DNA from: Lactobacillus mulieris
Lineage (GTDB): Bacteria > Bacillota > Bacilli > Lactobacillales > Lactobacillaceae
Direction of reading: 5' to 3'
DNA: 64,000 nt
Assembly (NCBI RefSeq): GCF_007095465.1
Contig: NZ_SDGL01000004.1
Location: 85,324 to 149,323 of the forward strand
Shown here: positions 62,118-64,000 of the stretch, piece by piece
How positions within the stretch are numbered: position 1 is the stretch's first letter
Layout: the number at the start of each line of letters is the position of its first letter
Position numbers and translations under genes: made by a program
Notes under the pieces: model-generated
What the model was told of the DNA's origin: nothing
Seen by the model: only the letters and a program-made list of their open reading frames with translations
The model's database searches: none

Positions 62118-63425
62118 ATGTTAGATATTAAGGTTATTCGTGAACGCCTTGATTGGGCAAAGGAAAAATTAGCTACTAGGGGTATTAAGCCTGAAGAATT
62201 AGATGAAGTAGTAGCTATTGATGAAAAGCGTCGTGCAAAGCTAAGTGAGACGGAAGCTTTAAAAGCTAAGCGTAATGAAGTTTCTAAAGAAATTGCTAAC
62301 AAAAAGCGCAATAAAGAAAATGCTGATGATGCAATTAAGGCTATGCGTGAAGTTGGTGAACAAATTAAGAAGCTCGATGAAGAAGTGGCTGAACTTTCTG
62401 AAAAGCAAAACTATATCTTACTTCGATTGCCAAACTTCCCAGATGATTCTGATCCAATTGGCCCAGATGAAAGTTATAATCAAGAAGTTAGAAAATGGAA
62501 TGAACCAACTAAGTTTAACTTTGATCCCAAAGCTCACTGGGATTTGGGCGATGATTTACATATTTTAGACTTTGATACTGCTGCTAAGGTATCAGGTGCC
62601 CGTTTTGTGTACTACAAAGGCGCAGGTGCTTTGCTTGAAAGAGCAGTTTATAATTTCTTCTTAGATGAAAATACTAAAGAAGGTTATACAGAAGTTATTC
62701 CACCTTACCTTGTAAATGATGATTCAATGCAAGGAACTGGACAATTCCCTAAATTTACTGAAGATGTATATACAATTGTAGACAACGATGATCCAGATAA
62801 ACCACTTAACTTAACTTTAATTCCAACAGCAGAAGTTCCATTAGTTAACTACTTTAGAGGCGAAATTGTAGATGGCAAAAAGCTTCCTATTAATGTCACT
62901 GCATTAACCCCAGCTTTCAGAAGCGAAGCTGGTAGCGCTGGTAGAGATACACGTGGCTTAATTAGAATGCACCAATTTAATAAAGTAGAAATGGTTAAAG
63001 TATGTAAGCCAGAAGAGTCATGGAATGAACTTGATAAGTTGACCCACAATGCTGAGCATTTGCTTCAAAAGTTAGGTTTACCATATCATGTTGTTGCTTT
63101 ATCAACTGGGGATGCAAGCTTTACTAGTGCAAAGACTTACGATCTTGAAGTTTGGATGCCAGCACAAAACAAGTATCGTGAAATTTCAAGTTGTTCAAAT
63201 TGTACCGATTTCCAAGCTCGACGTGCTCAAATTAGATACCGTGATGAAGATGGTAAAGTTAAACTTGTGCACACTTTGAATGGTTCAGGATTGGCTGTTG
63301 GTAGAACTGTTGCAGCAATTCTTGAAAATTATCAAAATGAAGATGGCAGTGTTACCGTGCCAGAAGCATTGGTTCCATATATGCATGGCATGACAAAGAT
63401 TACTAGAGAAGATACATTAGGTTAA
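62118..63425 (+). CDS. serS: seryl-tRNA synthetase
   Basis: A 435-residue class II synthetase: N-terminal long coiled-coil arm (about 30-100) for tRNA-Ser, then motif 2 [24 protein letters not shown] (read as [15 protein letters not shown]) near 270, and motif 3 [17 protein letters not shown] near 390. Start is ATG 62118 behind CGGAGG; an in-frame TTG at 61983 lies inside the T-box and is rejected. Controlled by the T-box. Confidence 0.97.
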   Translation: MLDIKVIRERLDWAKEKLATRGIKPEELDEVVAIDEKRRAKLSETEALKAKRNEVSKEIANKKRNKENADDAIKAMREVGEQIKKLDEEVAELSEKQNYILLRLPNFPDDSDPIGPDESYNQEVRKWNEPTKFNFDPKAHWDLGDDLHILDFDTAAKVSGARFVYYKGAGALLERAVYNFFLDENTKEGYTEVIPPYLVNDDSMQGTGQFPKFTEDVYTIVDNDDPDKPLNLTLIPTAEVPLVNYFRGEIVDGKKLPINVTALTPAFRSEAGSAGRDTRGLIRMHQFNKVEMVKVCKPEESWNELDKLTHNAEHLLQKLGLPYHVVALSTGDASFTSAKTYDLEVWMPAQNKYREISSCSNCTDFQARRAQIRYRDEDGKVKLVHTLNGSGLAVGRTVAAILENYQNEDGSVTVPEALVPYMHGMTKITREDTLG

Positions 63426-63434
63426 ATGTTCTAA

Positions 63435-63461
63435 AGAGAGGCAGAAATGCCTCTTTTTTTT
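63435..63461 (+). terminator. terminator after serS
   Basis: Stem AGAGGC/GCCTCT followed by eight or nine T's. Confidence 0.85.
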
Positions 63462-63624
63462 GAAAAAATTTTTTCAAAAAAAAACGACTAAAATTGTTAA
63501 AATAGGAACATTAATCAATGAAAAAGCGTAAAAGTTTACAAACTTGAAGAAAATCAAAAAAAAAAGTAACAACGTTTCCTGGTGTTCAGAAAATTTAGGT
63601 ATTAAATCGAACAAAAAAGAAAGT

Positions 63625-63845
63625 TTGACGAAAGGCATTAAACCCTGTATAGTAGTATCTGTTCTCGCGAGAGGTTATACGAAACCACTCAAGAGAACAA
63701 AATAAATTTAAAAAAGTTCTTGACCAGAAGGTTGAGAGATGGTAATATATTTAATTGTCGTGAGTCAGAGATGACCAGCGAGGATAAATAAATTACAAAA
63801 TATCAGAAAAAAGTTCTTGACAAAGAAAATTGCTTCTGATATAAT
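63625..63845 (+). promoter_or_regulatory. three tandem strong promoters of an rRNA operon
   Basis: P1 TTGACG-17 bp-TATAGT (63625-63653), P2 TTGACC-17 bp-TAATAT (63720-63748), P3 perfect TTGACA-17 bp-TATAAT (63817-63845). Such stacked promoters about 100 bp apart are typical upstream of rRNA operons in Firmicutes. Confidence 0.8.
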
Positions 63846-64000
63846 AACAAAGGCCACTTGAGTGGCCAAAGTTAGTACCTTGAAAACTGAACAAAGTTTC
63901 GCTAAAGTGTGCGGGTGTAACAACCCAAACAAAAGCGAAGTCAATTCGTTAAGCAATAAATTTGAGATAACAAATCAAAAAATCTGATTGAGCTAAGAGC
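63846..64000 (+). other. rRNA operon leader (16S gene begins just past the window)
   Basis: After P3 there is a hairpin GGCCACT/AGTGGCC and the stretch ACCTTGAAAACTGAACAAAG, which is characteristic of leaders and spacers of lactobacillal rRNA operons. No 16S start (AGAGTTTGATC) is reached. The 538-base stretch 63462-64000 holds no gene. Confidence 0.75.

Noticed and set aside
63765..63956. 63-residue minus-strand frame in the rRNA leader
   Set aside because: Contains the promoter and leader elements of the rRNA operon and has no ribosome binding site.
1..64000. CRISPR arrays, insertion sequences, prophage genes and tRNA genes
   Set aside because: I looked for regular short repeats, transposase or integrase motifs and TTCGAATC-type tRNA arms and saw none; a tRNA scan program would be decisive.

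Overview
The window is about 64 kb of an AT-rich, low-GC Gram-positive chromosome. The gene content points to a host-associated Lactobacillus of the acidophilus/gasseri/johnsonii type: PepF, PepI and PepT peptidases, two L-lactate permeases, an LPXTG surface protein, nucleoside deoxyribosyltransferase, a T-box before serS, GGAGG ribosome binding sites and many short bidirectional hairpin terminators. Species is not proven. I see no prophage, insertion sequence, CRISPR array or tRNA. The right edge runs into the leader of an rRNA operon.

Layout. 1-8.5 kb: tail of a Cof-type HAD phosphatase, a metal-ion ABC ATPase/permease pair, two tandem L-lactate permease paralogues (the first with a cre-like site), pepF, and an LCP cell-wall ligase. 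8.5-18 kb: multicopper oxidase with CopY-like boxes, two unknown proteins, an O-antigen-ligase-like membrane protein, a DUF2187 protein, a guanylate-kinase paralogue, a secreted NlpC/P60 hydrolase, a CAP-domain LPXTG protein, and hflX. 18-30 kb: a BceAB-type ABC exporter without an adjacent sensor, ndk, a histidine phosphatase with a matrixin-like protease, helD, an operon joining a small alarmone synthetase to a two-component system, coaA, efp and pepI. 30-38 kb: a frameshifted ABC exporter, a frameshifted small membrane protein, a PAS-domain protein with C-terminal repeats, a MerR-controlled aldehyde-stress-like module (amidohydrolase, MerR, aldo/keto reductase, DUF2255), and a DUF2075 ATPase without a usable start. 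38-50 kb: pepT, a Sir2-like protein, a DEDDh exonuclease-BRCT fusion and a surface nuclease in one tight operon; a CUT1 sugar ABC importer with an embedded RNase J-like metallo-beta-lactamase hydrolase and two binding proteins; CorA. 50-64 kb: a BadF-type sugar kinase, a serine hydrolase, TetR plus MMPL exporter, a zinc-ribbon membrane protein, aldehyde dehydrogenase, deoxyribosyltransferase, an esterase/Rgg-like regulator pair, TVP38, GNAT, T-box-serS, then three tandem strong promoters for the rRNA operon.

Working together. The two cell-wall genes at 14.3 and 16.5 kb both carry exact WalR boxes (TGTWAH-N5-TGTWAH), with the nearest half-site 9-10 bp before the -10, so they look like members of a WalRK regulon. 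The amidohydrolase and MerR promoters both have 19-bp spacers and centred dyads, marking an autoregulated MerR regulon of the NmlR/AdhR kind. Four genes (CAP protein, ABC exporter, small membrane protein, DUF2075 ATPase) have broken 5' ends, three of them at or near homopolymers. These may be real phase-variable or decaying genes or sequencing errors; the sequence alone cannot decide.
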